A stretch of DNA of 64,000 bases from Siphonodentalium dalli (GCA_032622095.1 CP136066.1:187712716-187776715); one strand, 5' to 3'. Shown: positions 46,325 to 57,181, counted from the stretch's first letter. The notes: generated from the sequence alone by a model not told the origin. Translations and numbers: made by a program.

Positions 46325-46724
46325 TTAACCCTTTACCCAACAAACCGGCCAAAACCGGCCAAATAAAGCTTCAACAGCCTAAAATATCTTCGGTCTGTCT
46401 CAATAGAACCATACAAATATGGATATCATTGGAACCGGCTCCTTCACCACATTGTGATAGTTACAGTTATGCCCTGTGCCAATGCATTCTCTTATATATG
46501 CGAGTCGACCATAGGTCGCCTCGCATATATAAGAGAATGCATTGGCCTAAAAAAAATATTTTTTTAACACTTTTTACAATTTTTTCTTACATTCTTTAAC
46601 AATTTTATAATTTTTAATGTGTTAAGCCAATGCATTCTCTTATATATGCGAGGCGACCTATGGTCGACTCGCATATATAAGAGAATGCATTGGCACAGGG
46701 CCCTTCTGTTGGGTAAAGGGTTAA
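46325..46724 (+). mobile_element. piggyBac-type MITE, family A, copy 4
   Basis: 400 bp between TTAA at 46325-46328 and 46721-46724, with the full set of family features. In DCAF4 intron 3, same orientation as the gene. Confidence 0.93.
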
Positions 46725-47655
46725 TCAACGATATGTATTACTGATTATTCTTTAGCACCAATTACGACGATTCTCACAAACAGTTTACTCTTTGAATTGA
46801 GGGGCAGGATGAGGGATAATGTTATTACTGTGGCACTGTGTTTGCTTAGCAATTTATAAGAGTCATTCTTTACCTACTAGTAAGTCGACTCTAATATCGA
46901 CTAAGCTAATGCTATATCTGAGCCACTGCTTTGAGCAGACTGAGTTCCTCTCAGGTTTCTGCTTATATCTCTATTCTCTAATTGTGTCTTTAGCTTTACC
47001 CTGGCCTCCTCTGCCTTTGGCCTTTATCGTTTAGGGCCCATGTTGACTGGTCTCAGACTCGACTGCCCAAGTCCACCTCCCATTGGACCACTATTTTGGC
47101 ATATGCCATAGTTAACTCCAAGCTGTGCAATATTTATATAATACTACATGTAGAATGCGTAATTTATTAGTGGCCATTTTACATAATTATTAATCATCTT
47201 TTAAGTTGATAATAAATGCTCTTTAATACTAATTATTATTGCCTCTTTAAATCATTTGAGGTCAACAGCACATATCCTGTGACAATCCCTGCATCATTTT
47301 ACTTTTGTGCACCAATTTTCCCACATATCTTCTGGGCTGATAATAAATGCTCTTTATTGATCATATAATTTATTAGTCCCCCTTTAAGTAGCCTGAGGTC
47401 AACACATCTATTTTATGACACTCTACGGGTCAATTTATCACCGTGTTTCAATTTTCACTGACCATATTGTAAACATTTTGGGTACACAATGAATTATTAA
47501 GTGCCCTTTTAAGACATCTGAGGTCAACAGGACCTATCTAATAAGCTTCCTGGTAAAATGACCCATTATGTAAAAATTTCAGCTCCAATGATCCTGCCAT
47601 TTGGTCGTCTATAAGCGGACAAACAAACATACTAACAAACAAAATTGAGTTTTAT
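46725..47655. other. DCAF4 intron 3, middle part
   Basis: Holds diverged direct repeats around AATAAATGCTCTTTA(T/A)T (about 47213 and 47343) and TCTGAGGTCAACA or TTTGAGGTCAACA (about 47260, 47393, 47520), a ~130 bp period. No coding sequence. Confidence 0.6.
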
Positions 47656-48520
47656 TAGGCCAAAACAAAATGAATGCGTGTTTCCCATAACGAGCCCAAA
47701 ACAAATAGTAGGCTTTTTCATTTTATTTAATTTTTTTATGGTCTCGTGTGGGCCATGCCTAACCACCATCAAACACCATACAATGACCCGAGCAACCAAC
47801 AAATTGTTGATAAAACTGATATATGCTAACACGATATAATTATATACATTTTTACGAAATAAGTTTAATTATTAACAGTAAATATATCGTAGATATAAAA
47901 TATCTAGTTTGATGCCAACAAAATGGGAATGACAATTATGTGTCCCCAGGGAGCAGTATTAAAAAAAATATCTCCCCGATAAGAAATTCTCCTATCAGAG
48001 TCGGGGTACAATGTTTATTTTAGTGATACATTGTAGTTGCCATTCATTTCCCTGGCCCCTGTAGCTTCCTGCTGCGCATGTCACAGCCGGCTGTAGCTGG
48101 CTACAGCTTTTTTGCTCAAATACACTCAACAATAGCCGGCTGTAGCTGGCTACAGCTTTTTTGCTCAAATACACTCAACAATACTCCATATAAACACAAA
48201 CACGTGCTTCCGGTCAGCGAAGAGGAACGATAACCTGTAATCTTCCGGTATTGCGTCAGGTCGTAATTTGACTTTCTGTTTGAAGAGTGACGAATGTGGC
48301 TTTGCGAAAAATATATAAATATATCAAAGATATAATTTATCTCGCGAGGTGAATCAGATAAAATGGAACCACGTGTACATAGTTTGGTTATCAGCGCGGT
48401 TGGTCGGTTTATAGATTGATTTTTTTTTATTTAAAACCAATAAAATTAACTTGGGTCGGGAGGTTTTGAAGACGGTCGGTCGGGTTATGGGAAACACGCA
48501 TTCATTTTGTTTTGGCCTTA
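47656..48520. mobile_element. Element with ~36 bp TAGGCCAAAACAAAATGAAT ends
   Basis: The left end (47656-47691) and right end (48485-48520) are inverse copies differing by about one base, enclosing ~790 bp. The interior includes a direct repeat of TAGCCGGCTGTAGCTGGCTA-type sequence (about 48090-48180). No transposase. It ends 20 bp before DCAF4 exon 4. Confidence 0.8.
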
Positions 48521-48539
48521 TAGATAATATGCTTTGCAG

Positions 48540-48654
48540 GTGAAATTGTGGGACATGAGAATGCAACATTCAGCACTGCTGTATGAAGGACTATTGAATG
48601 AATACACAAAGATCCCGATCCATGTCGACCCCACAGAGTCCATATTGTATGGAG
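48540..48654 (+). CDS. DCAF4: DCAF4 exon 4: WDXR (DWD box) blade
   Basis: Acceptor GCTTTGCAG|G at 48540 and donor GGAG|GTGAGT at 48654/48655 give residues 623-660 plus one base. The exon starts VKLWDMRM, containing the WDXR motif by which DCAF proteins contact DDB1 (human IKLWDLR). It continues LYEGLLNEYTKIPIHVDPTE like human YEGHVNEYAYLPLHVHEEE. The end of the exon with its donor is repeated twice in the intron. Confidence 0.92.
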
Positions 48655-48771
48655 GTGAGTGTATAATCCATGACCATGTCGACCCCAGAGTAAATACTGT
48701 ATGGAAGTGAGTGTCTATAATCCCGATCCATGTCGACCCAACGACTCCATACTGTATGGATGTGAGTGTTA
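48613..48771 (+). repeat. Tandem triplication of the exon 4 end and splice donor
   Basis: Three ~52-55 bp units start near 48613, 48667 and 48721. Each contains CATGTCGACCC, TACTGTATGGA-type sequence and GTGAGTGT. Donor-like GTGAGT therefore occurs at 48655, 48707 and 48762. Using the second or third would add 52 or 107 bases and break the frame. Confidence 0.9.
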
Positions 48772-49041
48772 AAGACATATTATGGACTTGTTCGGGTGCG
48801 TGAAACTGATCAGTAAGTATTCAGGTGCTATGCCGACTGGAGGAATGTAGCATTCTTCTAACATCACCGAAAATTTCAAGCAAATCGACCATAACACTCC
48901 ATAGAAAACATCGTCCGAACAATTGTAAATATTTACTTATCTATTCGGGAAGCAACTATTTATGATAAACTAACGAAAACTATTTTGCCACTAATAATCA
49001 CTGCATTTAATTAATATATAAGAATGACTGTGTGTGTTGTA
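48769..49041 (+). repeat. Dispersed repeat, copy 2 (partner at 26228)
   Basis: Begins TAAAGACATATTATGGACTT and follows 26228-26492 throughout. It starts at the last unit of the exon 4 triplication. Confidence 0.75.
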
Positions 49042-49169
49042 GCAATTAATTGCGATACATGTGTATCACGATTCTTTATCATGATTCTTTCTGAAGAATT
49101 GTATCATGATATGTTCTAAGCAATGCACTTATTCCCACATTTTTATATATTATGTCGACTACATGTACA

Positions 49170-49979
49170 CAGGGACGTGGCTAGAGGGTTTCCGTTTGGG
49201 GGGGGGGGGGGGGGGGTGTCCACATTGGGAAATTCCATTTGCACCTCAGTGCTCAGGCCTAATATCCTATATATTAATAAACCATGGTTCTATATTCCTG
49301 GTATGAGAACAAACAAATATTTTAACCTGGAAAATTGCATACGGGCAAGAGACCAGGACACACCGGCTGACCATGGTTGTTCGGCCTGGCGTGAGAAAAT
49401 TTTGAAAACTATACAACTAAAGTTTTGTATTGGGCCACGGGTGAGGGACAATGACACACCGGGCCGACCATGGTTGAAATCTGAACAAGAAAGTCGCAAA
49501 ATCCTAGCATCTAGACTAGCCTCAAGCCTTCCTAGAGTTGGAAATTTCAAACCTGACACACCAACTTAGGTTGGAAAATTTCCAACTGATGACAATTCCA
49601 ATGACAATGTTAACCAAACGTATGACAATATTGTTTTCTTAAATTAAATAGCAGTTTTTGACTGGCCACGGGGGAGGGACCAGGACACAAGCTTTCCAAG
49701 TGTTGGAAATTTCCATCCTGTCATTTCCAACTGATGACCTTTCAGTCCAAAATTTTGAACAAAAATAGGAAAATATGCAAATATTGGTCCAAAAACAATA
49801 AATTCCCCCTAATAAATTGTTTGAAATCAAACTACAAGAACTTTTTCAACCTATTGTTGGTGTGAAATTTCCAACTAATGTTTTAGCAGGTATGAAATTT
49901 CCAACTGTTGAAAATTTTGATCAAAGTTAGGGGGGTGAGACACCCCCCCAACCCCCCAACCCCTGTCGCCACGTCTCTG
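49170..49979. mobile_element. Non-autonomous hAT-like element with 8-bp target duplication
   Basis: 810 bp with ends CAGGGACGTGGC and GCCACGTCTCTG, flanked by the direct repeat CATGTACA at 49162-49169 and 49980-49987. CAGGG-type ends and an 8-bp duplication indicate hAT. A G run of about 19 follows the left end, matched by C runs at the right end. The inside has repeats with GGAAATTTCCAAC and ACCAGGACACA. The open frames across it are not a transposase. In DCAF4 intron 4. Confidence 0.9.
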
Positions 49980-50046
49980 CATGTACATGTGTATATGTAC
50001 AGTTCCTTAGTGGCTGTTAGCGGTAAATCTAGCTTTCAACATTGTC

Positions 50047-50090
50047 CCCGTAGCTGAAGTCGTGGATAAGATTATCGCAGTCTGGGCATG
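50047..50090 (+). repeat. Truncated SINE head
   Basis: GTCCCCGTAGCTGAAGTCGT and following bases match the first ~55 bases of the SINE at 53488, with a small deletion. Only the A-box half is present. Confidence 0.65.
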
Positions 50091-50271
50091 AAAAAACGTG
50101 AACAAAAATCGCAATATGTATCTTATTGCAGCAGAGGTGTATCATTACAGGCTTACAGCCATAATACCTGGTACAAGTTTTTACTCATTTTTATACTGTA
50201 CTTAAACTGGGAACCTGTGCCGCCTTTTAAATTAAATAAACTCTGCATAATGGACACTTTTGATTTTTCAG

Positions 50272-50465
50272 CTGGACAAGATTGCTACATGAACATCTGG
50301 GATTTGCCAACTGGAACATTGCTGAATCGAATTCCTCCTCCGTGTCCGGCATCAAGGGACACAATCCCGACTCTACAGTTTGCAACAAACCTGTTAGATA
50401 TCAATGGGAACGTCGGCATGCTTGTGGGAGCCCAGGACAAGATACACATGTACACAAATCCATAG
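50272..50465 (+). CDS. DCAF4: DCAF4 exon 5: last blade and stop
   Basis: Acceptor TTTTTCAG|CT joins to the G left by exon 4 to make Ala, giving AGQDCYMNIWDLPTGTLLNR (human [20 protein letters not shown]) and then IPPPCPASRDTIPTLQF (human IPSPYPASKADIPSVAF). It ends GAQDKIHMYTNP at TAG 50463-50465. Closing the last WD40 blade with the same C-terminal length as human argues that this is a complete, functional gene. Confidence 0.92.
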
Positions 50466-50572
50466 ATACCGAGGACAAGATACACATGTACACAAATCCA
50501 TAGTACAAGATGCACATGTACACAAATCCTTAGATAAGGAGGATAATATATATATGTACACAAACTCATAAA
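50429..50572 (+). repeat. Tandem repeat of the DCAF4 stop-codon region
   Basis: Units of about 30-38 bp containing GACAAGATACACATGTACAC and AAATCCATAG occur from 50434, 50472 and about 50504, with a decayed fourth near 50540. The first unit encodes the last residues of DCAF4; the copies lie in the 3' UTR in other frames. Confidence 0.9.
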
Positions 50573-50639
50573 GGTGCTTAAAGTTTTGGTGCTAGACTAA
50601 TCGTTAATTAATGTTCTGCTTATAGACTGGACACTAATC

Positions 50640-50870
50640 CAGGACCATCCTAGCAGGCCTAAAGATATGGTGCCAGACAGATTGAGGTCCCAAGAGGGTG
50701 AATTTAGTGATGCTACCCTGCACAGTGGGCTAGTGTACCCAATAGTGTCTGCCAATTTGGGGATATAGAGAAACTAATATAAAAAAGAAAATAAACTTTG
50801 TCACTAAATTCACCCTCTGGGGACCTAATTCTGCAAATGTCCGGCACCATATTTTCAGGTCTGCATCCAA
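50640..50870. mobile_element. Foldback MITE with GAGGTCCCAAGAGGGTGAAT arms, copy 2
   Basis: GGTGCCAGACAGATTGAGGT at 50670 is inverted as ACCTAATTCTGC...CCGGCACC at about 50822-50853. The element shares the GGTGAATTTAGTGATGCTA phrase with 43270-43732. It would lie in the DCAF4 3' UTR or just beyond. AATAAA at about 50790 within it is a possible poly(A) signal. Confidence 0.7.
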
Positions 50871-50879
50871 TAGGTTTCA

Positions 50880-51370
50880 AATAGAACCTAAATCACTTCT
50901 CTCTATTCATTTATTAGCAAAGTGGGTTTTATATTCGAAAGTCATAAAGGATGAAGTTTAAAAGGACACAAGGTATTCGCAGTTAGTAAATGTGCAAAAA
51001 ATATGAAAGTCTAAAAACATCAAAACTGAGATGAACATGGAGAAATAGATAAACTTTGTTCTTGAATATATTTCATTATTTATAGTTCTCCAATAACATA
51101 ATTTTTTGTGTTGAAACCATTGTTATGTAAACAAAACTGTTAGTGATTTGTCAACAAACATCACTAATTATTTAGTAAGATCAATATTTAGTCTTGATGA
51201 TAGTCTGTTTTAAAGACTTTTATGTTCTTTCCCATTAATAAGCCAATTCGAAGACCTTTAGTCTCTTTAAGTTCAAGTAACACCACAACATCAACTTTCT
51301 TATGCTCTGATCATTTTTATGCCATGCAAGAACAGTTATGATCCTATGACAATAAGCAAACCCATTTTAC
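50880..51370. other. Intergenic DNA, nothing recognised
   Basis: AT-rich; no coding frame or repeat partner that can be supported. Confidence 0.4.
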
Positions 51371-51379
51371 TCCTTTTTT

Positions 51380-52050
51380 ATCCCCTGTCAAATTGAAAAT
51401 TTGCGGGGGATATAGGAATGGGTTCCGTCCGTCCCGAATTTGTAAGAGTCATAACTTGAACAAATGTAAACAGATTTCAAAGATTTGTGGTATATGAGTT
51501 CACCTGACCATTACCTAGAATGAGTTCGCAAGCCAGGTCCGGCCAGATATTTTTACCAGAGTTATTGGACTTTGTTTATTATTTTTGTCAAATTTACCAA
51601 ATAGCAAATAGACGACGTCACAGGGCTCATTTCCACAAATCTGAACGGATTTCAAAGATATTTGGTATATGAGTTCACTTGACCAGTATCTAGAACGAGT
51701 TCGCAAAGCAGGTCCAGCCGGATATTTTAAGTAGACTTATTGGACTGTTTATTTTTTTGTGCGCAAATGGACGACGTCACAGGGCTCATTTCCACAAATG
51801 TCAACGGATTTCAAAGAATTTTGGTATATGAGTTCACATGACCAGTATCTAGAACGCATTCGCAAACCAGGTCAGGCCGGATATTTTCAGCAGAGTTATT
51901 GGACTGTCACATGGCTAATTTCCACAAATGTCAGTACCTAAAATGAGTTCGCAAGCCAGGCTTTTTGACAAAATCCCACCTCTTGTTTAGCACATACTGA
52001 GAATGCAAACATTATTGAAAATGCACTTCCCCAACTGCACAATTCGGCGG
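51380..52050 (+). repeat. Dispersed element with three internal ~130-180 bp units
   Basis: Bounded by AATTTGCGGGGGATATAGG at 51400 and AATTCGGCGGGGGATACC at about 52040. It contains three units with TTTCAAAGA(T/A)(T/A)T, GGTATATGAGTTCAC and GAACGAGTTCGCAAGCCAGG-type sequence. No protein. The ORFs on both strands follow the repeat. Confidence 0.65.
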
Positions 52051-52479
52051 GGGATACCAATGTCTACGACAGCTTGCACTAGCCTTGATATGTAAATTGT
52101 TCTTTTATGTTTGCAGGCCTTAAGATTTGACGAGAATCACCGAATCGATTCTCATAATGATTCTCATGAAATATTTCAATTTTCAGTGCTTTATGACTAA
52201 CTTGATTCGGAATTTGATTTTCGCAAAATTAAATGGATTTTAAGCCCTGCGTTTGGACATATATGCAGACTGCAATGACAGTAACCCCAAATATTTATTT
52301 GCTTGAGGGTAATACCCTTTGTGCCCGAAATTTGCATGAAAATGCCCATTGGAATTTATCGCATGACCTCACCTTGATAGAGGAACTCAAGAAAATATTT
52401 TGGCCTACCGGCAGCCGGAGTATGGTATCAATAAAAATCAGTAACATTTTACAAAGCGGTGACATTTCAATATGTTTAT

Positions 52480-53083
52480 CTACTATATATTTTGGGACTT
52501 CTGTTTGTTTGTCTGTTAGCTATGGCCGGGCGGATTTAGCCCAAACTTGCTATCTAAGGGTAAAAAGCCATGGGAATGGTCATTGGACCGCTTTTGAGAA
52601 CGTCAGAGCACTCATTCTCCAATCCCCCGCCACTGCAATGGCAATTCATGGGGTAATCGCGTGATAGTTAAAGAGCGTTCGTATCCGCAGTGTCGTTGAT
52701 AAAGAGCGTGTATGTGTCCAGACATGAGCGTGTTGTGTCTGTGTACAGACATGAGCGTTTTGTGTGATTCTGTGTTCGTACTTAGGGGTTCCTGGGAATG
52801 CGGGAGATTTTCATCGGGTCAGTTTTTCCACCCGAGGTGACCTTCACCTTGAAACGGGTACCCACAAATGATCTAATATATATTTTGGGACTTCTGTCTG
52901 TTTGTCTGTTAGCTATGACCGGGAAAACTGCTGGACGGATTTCGACGAAATTTGATACCTACGGGTAATTTTGTCCGGGGAGTGTCTTGGACGGGTCAAA
53001 TAGTGACTCCGACCTGACCTTCAAAATGGTCAATTCAAGGTCAAAGCCCGGACGAAGTCGGGTCACCTGCTAGTATATATATA
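52480..53083 (+). mobile_element. Helentron-like non-autonomous element(s)
   Basis: Two consecutive starts of ATATATTTTGGGACTTCTGT with CTGTTTGTCTGTTAGC (about 52487 and 52878). The second has sub-repeats GACGGGTCAAATAG and CAATTCAAGGTCAAAG and ends CCCGGACGAAGTCGGGTCAC then CTGCTAGT. The hairpin-forming CCCGGACGAAGTCGGG right before a CTAGT end supports a Helitron/Helentron origin. Two TAAAGAGCGT motifs lie between the starts. Confidence 0.6.
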
Positions 53084-53487
53084 AATGACAGAAATTTACC
53101 AGATTATAATGTAATTTAGAATGAAATAGCCAAGAACATATCATTTTAAGATGCATGTATCTATAAGCAAAACATTTAAGTCTTTCGTTGCCATGTTCAT
53201 TAATTCATGATTATATGCTTTTGTTGATTGCAGAATTATTCTGTTATTCATTACATTTTCTTTCAGTTGAATCAAATTCGTCTGTTCCATTTATTTATAG
53301 CAGAACATTTATTTAGTTGTTCATTCATGTTCATTAAATCATGAATAAATTCCTGTTGGATCATTCTATTTTCGTTGTTATTCTCTAGTTTCCAGTGCTG
53401 CCCATCTAGCTGATGTGTCTATTGAAGTAACTATCCCCACGGGTCCCTGATACAAAATTATTCATAACCCTAAAAGTACCTTAGGAT
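53084..53487. other. Intergenic DNA
   Basis: AT-rich with short direct repeats around GTTCATTAATTCATGATT (about 53195) and GTTCATTAAATCATGAAT (about 53329). No gene. Confidence 0.45.
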
Positions 53488-53700
53488 GTCCCCGTAGCCG
53501 AGGTGGTTAGGTTGTGGATAAGATCATCGCAGTCTGGGCTAGATGAGGTTGGTGCAGGTTCGGACCCTGTCAGATGAAAATCGGTCCAAGCTTGATCTGA
53601 GTTGAGGGACTTCCATGGAAGATATGTTCACTATCACTAGCTTTACATGGTTGACTCATACACCAACATGAAGGGAATTATTCAAGAAATATGATTGTTT
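53488..53700 (+). mobile_element. tRNA-derived SINE
   Basis: A-box TAGCCGAGGTGG (53495-53506) and B-box GGTTCGGACCC (53557-53567) are placed as in a tRNA with a long variable arm. The rest does not fold as a tRNA and runs on into a non-tRNA body, so it is a SINE transcribed by RNA polymerase III. A truncated relative lies at 50047. Confidence 0.75.
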
Positions 53701-54360
53701 AATTATTAATTTTTGTATATTGCTTCATTTGTGGCTACGTTTTGGGAACATGCATAAAATCTCCATTTCAGGAGTTCAGAACTTTTCTTATATAAATCAA
53801 GATTCTCATTTCTTATTGAAATGGCCATGTATCGATTGAGATGGCACATTGAGATGCATCAGACACCACTGAAGAGCAGACAATAAAAGTGGTTGAACAA
53901 GACTCAAATGGCAATAATATAAGAAAATGGAAGATATCGATACAACTTTGTATTCCTGGAATATTTCTGTTTCTTTTCATAACTATGTACAGCTAGCAAT
54001 AGTGGTGATACGTTTCATGACATTTGTCAAAAAAGTGGTCGAACAAAACTACGATATTACAGCCATGAGACCCGACACTCTTGTTTAACCAATTTCTTTC
54101 CACCAGTCCCTTGGTTTCCTGGAAGATATCTCTGCTGTCACCGACTATATGGTTGATCCATAGATAAAAAAATATTCCAGGAATATGACTCTTCTACCAT
54201 TATATTTTATTTTATGACTATTTTTGAATTTCTGGCCATGTTTTGGGGACATGCAGAGATTCTTAATTCGACAAGTTAGAATCATGTCATAATATAATTA
54301 TGACACATGACATACAACTGAACTCAAAAATTGTGGGCATCTATATACCGGTAGTAAGTC
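53700..54360. repeat. Two diverged direct copies (~290 bp)
   Basis: About 53690-53900 and 54180-54300 share TTGTATATTGCTTC or ATGACTATTTTTGA-type starts and CG(T/-)TTTGGG(A/G)ACATGCA. AAAAGTGGT(T/C)GAACAA also occurs at 53886 and 54031. Non-coding. Confidence 0.5.
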
Positions 54361-54369
54361 CACAAGAAC

Positions 54370-55070
54370 TAAATGAAACAAGAGGTACGCTGTCGCGTGG
54401 CATTTGCCCCTGACTGTAGCAATTCGGATTAAGCATGGACGGTATCACCATACCAAATATCAGCTAAATCTGCCCAGCGGTTGCTGAACAATAATGCTAA
54501 ATGTTTGTACGGACAGACAAAATTGAATTTTCTAAGTAAAAAAAGGGCCATAACTCTGGTGAAAATGGGCGGACAAAACCCGCGCTATGCATGTAGCTGT
54601 TCCCCCATGCTGCTCTATCACCATACCAAATAACAGCTAAATCTGCCAAGCGGTTGCTGAACAATAATGCAAAATGTTTGTATGGACGGACGGATTTCTA
54701 AGTTGAAAAAAGGGCCATAACTCTGTCAAAAATCATCAGATCATACCCAAATTCGCACTTGACATGTATTTTCATATAATTGATCCACAAAAAATACGGG
54801 ATTTGCAATCGTACCACCAAAGCTCACGTTATCATCTGGAAACCCAAAAAACAAGAGAGAAATTGAATTTTCTAAGTAAAAAAAGGGCCATAACTCTGGT
54901 GAAAATGGGTGGACGAAACCCGCGCTATGCATGTAGCTGTTCCCCCATGCTGCTCTATCACCATACCAATATCAGCTAAATCTGCCCAGCGGTTGATGAA
55001 CAATAACGCAAAATGTTTGTACGGACGGAGACGTCGACTATATACCCGCCGACTTCAAGTCGGGGGCACA
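54370..55070 (+). repeat. Tandem dispersed repeat with AAAGGGCCATAACTCTGG
   Basis: Three units near 54420, 54590 and 54930 contain CACCATACCAA(A)TA(A/T)CAGC, TCTGCC(C/A)AGCGGTTG(C/A)TGAAC and AATGTTTGTA(C/T)GGAC. Between them are GAATTTTCTAAGTAAAAAAA and GGGCCATAACTCTGGTGAAA. This is the family seen at 24.5 and 57.3 kb. Confidence 0.8.
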
Positions 55071-55476
55071 ATAAGGAAAGTTCATGTTAATAATTTTATT
55101 ATAAAGATAAACAATATAAACATGATAAAGATATCACAATATTTCAGATAATCACAAAATTTAGTATTTACATATGCACAAAAGAATGATATATTTACTC
55201 TATACAGAAGAGGATGGAATTAGTATAAAGCAAAATAAGTTAACAACTCCATATATGTTAATGACTAGGGTCTGAACTGCCAATTCTATTATTTTTTGTT
55301 ACATTCTCATTCAGCTCAATAAAGTTACTGGTAATATAACGAAATATATTCAACAGATTATGATTTGTAAAAATTTGAAGAAATATGATTTACATTTATT
55401 ATAGATTTTTATAGAACTTTCACATTTTGGTTTTCAGAAGTCATGAATATGGTACAGGCTGAGGTACATGTAAATA

Positions 55477-55660
55477 CAATAATGCCCTAAATAATCGACT
55501 CCTTAACCACAGCAGAATTATGGGTAACTTTTCAGGATTTAGTCAGAAGCTCACTGAGAGCTTTCCAATGAATGGCAACCAAGCCATATTTCCGACTATT
55601 CCTGAAAAGTTACCCATAATTCTGCTATGGTTAAGGAGTCGATTATATAGGGCATTACTG
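55477..55660. mobile_element. Tc1/mariner-type hairpin MITE, copy 2
   Basis: TA-flanked (55475-55476, 55661-55662) with ends CAATAATGCCCTAAATAATC and ...GGGCATTACTG. It is shorter than copy 1 because part of one arm near AGTCAGAAGCTCACTG is deleted. Confidence 0.85.
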
Positions 55661-55815
55661 TACAAATTGAACTGTTTCAAGCTAAATTTGTGGTCAGTGG
55701 TTTGTCTAAAGTCAAATGGTAGTATGATTTATAATTTATATTCTCAGTGGGGCATAAAAAGCATCCAGCGGACCATATTTTATGAGAGGTCAGAAAAGGT
55801 CTGTAGGGCATTACT
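55661..55815 (+). repeat. Repeat flank duplicated at 57182-57330
   Basis: TTGAACTGTTTCAAGC(T/A)AAA through GGCATAAAAAGCATCC and AAAAGGTCTGTAG is shared with 57182-57330. A mariner-type MITE sits immediately to the left in both places. Confidence 0.85.
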
Positions 55816-55857
55816 GTATTTATGAAAATCAAACTCATTTTCAACCAAGCCTATTCT

Positions 55858-56113
55858 TTAACCCTTTCATGAAGGGAGAGTGCTGGTGCAGCATTAAATA
55901 TCCTTTGCCAGTGCATTCTCTTATATATGTGAGTCTCCCATAGATAGCCTTGCATATATAAGAGAATGCACTGGCTGTCAAGGTAAATATTGTTAGGCCA
56001 ATGTATTCTCTTATACATGCGAGGCTCCCTTTGGCAGACTCGCATATATAAGAGAATGCATTGGCACATTGTTTTCGCAAAATTTCAGGAAGCTCCAGTC
56101 ATGGAAGGGTTAA
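55858..56113. mobile_element. piggyBac-type MITE, family B
   Basis: 256 bp between TTAA at 55858-55861 and 56110-56113 with ends CCCTTTCATGAAGGG and CATGGAAGGG. It contains two opposed palindromes built from CCA(A/G)TGCATTCTCTTATATA, the same core as in family A, although termini and spacer differ. Confidence 0.85.
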
Positions 56114-57089
56114 AAGATAAGGTCTCTCTGTCTTTCTCTCTTTGGCGGACATATAGTTATGAAACTTGAATGGAAGAAGTAGCCCAGAAAAGCAGATATA
56201 TCTGGTGTGACACATATTCCATTTAAAAAAAAAATATTTACAAAGCCCATCTGTGTTACACTAAATCCTGTTCGGTGATTGGTCAACTGCCAATTGCATC
56301 ACCCGTTTTATACCCCAATAACACAGAACGTAACACGGCATCACAAATTGTTGACCTAATCACAAAAAGTGGTCAGGAGAATAATTGGGCGTTCTTTTAA
56401 AAGTTCAGCCGAATTGCATCTGAAGCCAGTTATTTATATCGATCAGATTGTCGTTGATAAGTGCTTGTAAATATTATATTAGGCTGACTTAATGTTCTGC
56501 ATGGGCTAGTCTCAAATTCTAGGCAGATTTTGTGAAAATAAATAAAACATTCAACCTTTTTATGGGAATAAATCATCAAAAAGCTATCTATAAGAAATGA
56601 ATGTAGTGGGGTGTGTGTTATTGTGTGGGATACGACGCTGTGGTCGTTGGGGCACATTTAGTGAGAACGACCACAATGCTGTATCCCCCAATACACACCC
56701 ACTTCATTCATTTCTTAATTAACAGGGGTATATTAAATCGAAAAACATGCCCTTATCACAACCAAATCAGGTTCATGAACCCACACACAGATAATTATCT
56801 GTTTCTCAGACACCTTTTTTCTCAAAATGGGCAGGTTTTTATATTTAATTTTTAGCCGCAAAATTACCCGACAAACAAGTTTTTATTCCACTTTCTATAA
56901 CCAACATTTTCCAACAGACAGGTTTTACTCGTGAATTAATAAAAACATTGTCGGGGATGAAAAAGAACTTTTTATGAACAAGAATTAATGCTATTATAAC
57001 AATCTGTTGTACAACCCAAGCCATACAGTTTGACAAACCAAAAATAAAACTATATTATTATCAAGAATAACAAAGAGAAATATCAAATA
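56114..57089. other. Intergenic DNA with one inverted repeat
   Basis: AAATGAATGTAGTGGGGTGT at 56596 and its inverse at about 56692-56716 enclose TACGACGCTGTGGTCG, another small foldback of about 130 bp. No gene. Confidence 0.55.
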
Positions 57090-57181
57090 CAGTAATGCAA
57101 CAAGCCATATTTCCGACTAAATCCTGAAAATTACCCATAATTCTGCTGTGGTTAAGGAGTCGATTATATAGGGCATTACTG
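57090..57181. mobile_element. Tc1/mariner-type MITE, internally deleted copy
   Basis: 92 bp, TA-flanked, starting CAGTAATGCAACAAGCCATA and ending GGGCATTACTG. Most of the left arm is gone while both termini remain. Confidence 0.8.

Noticed and set aside
49123-49569. 148-codon frame after the G run
   Set aside because: Crosses the left end of the hAT-like element and its G homopolymer; no transposase motifs.
53488-53570. Functional tRNA gene
   Set aside because: A and B boxes are present but the acceptor stem does not pair, and the sequence continues into a SINE body; a truncated sibling lies at 50047.
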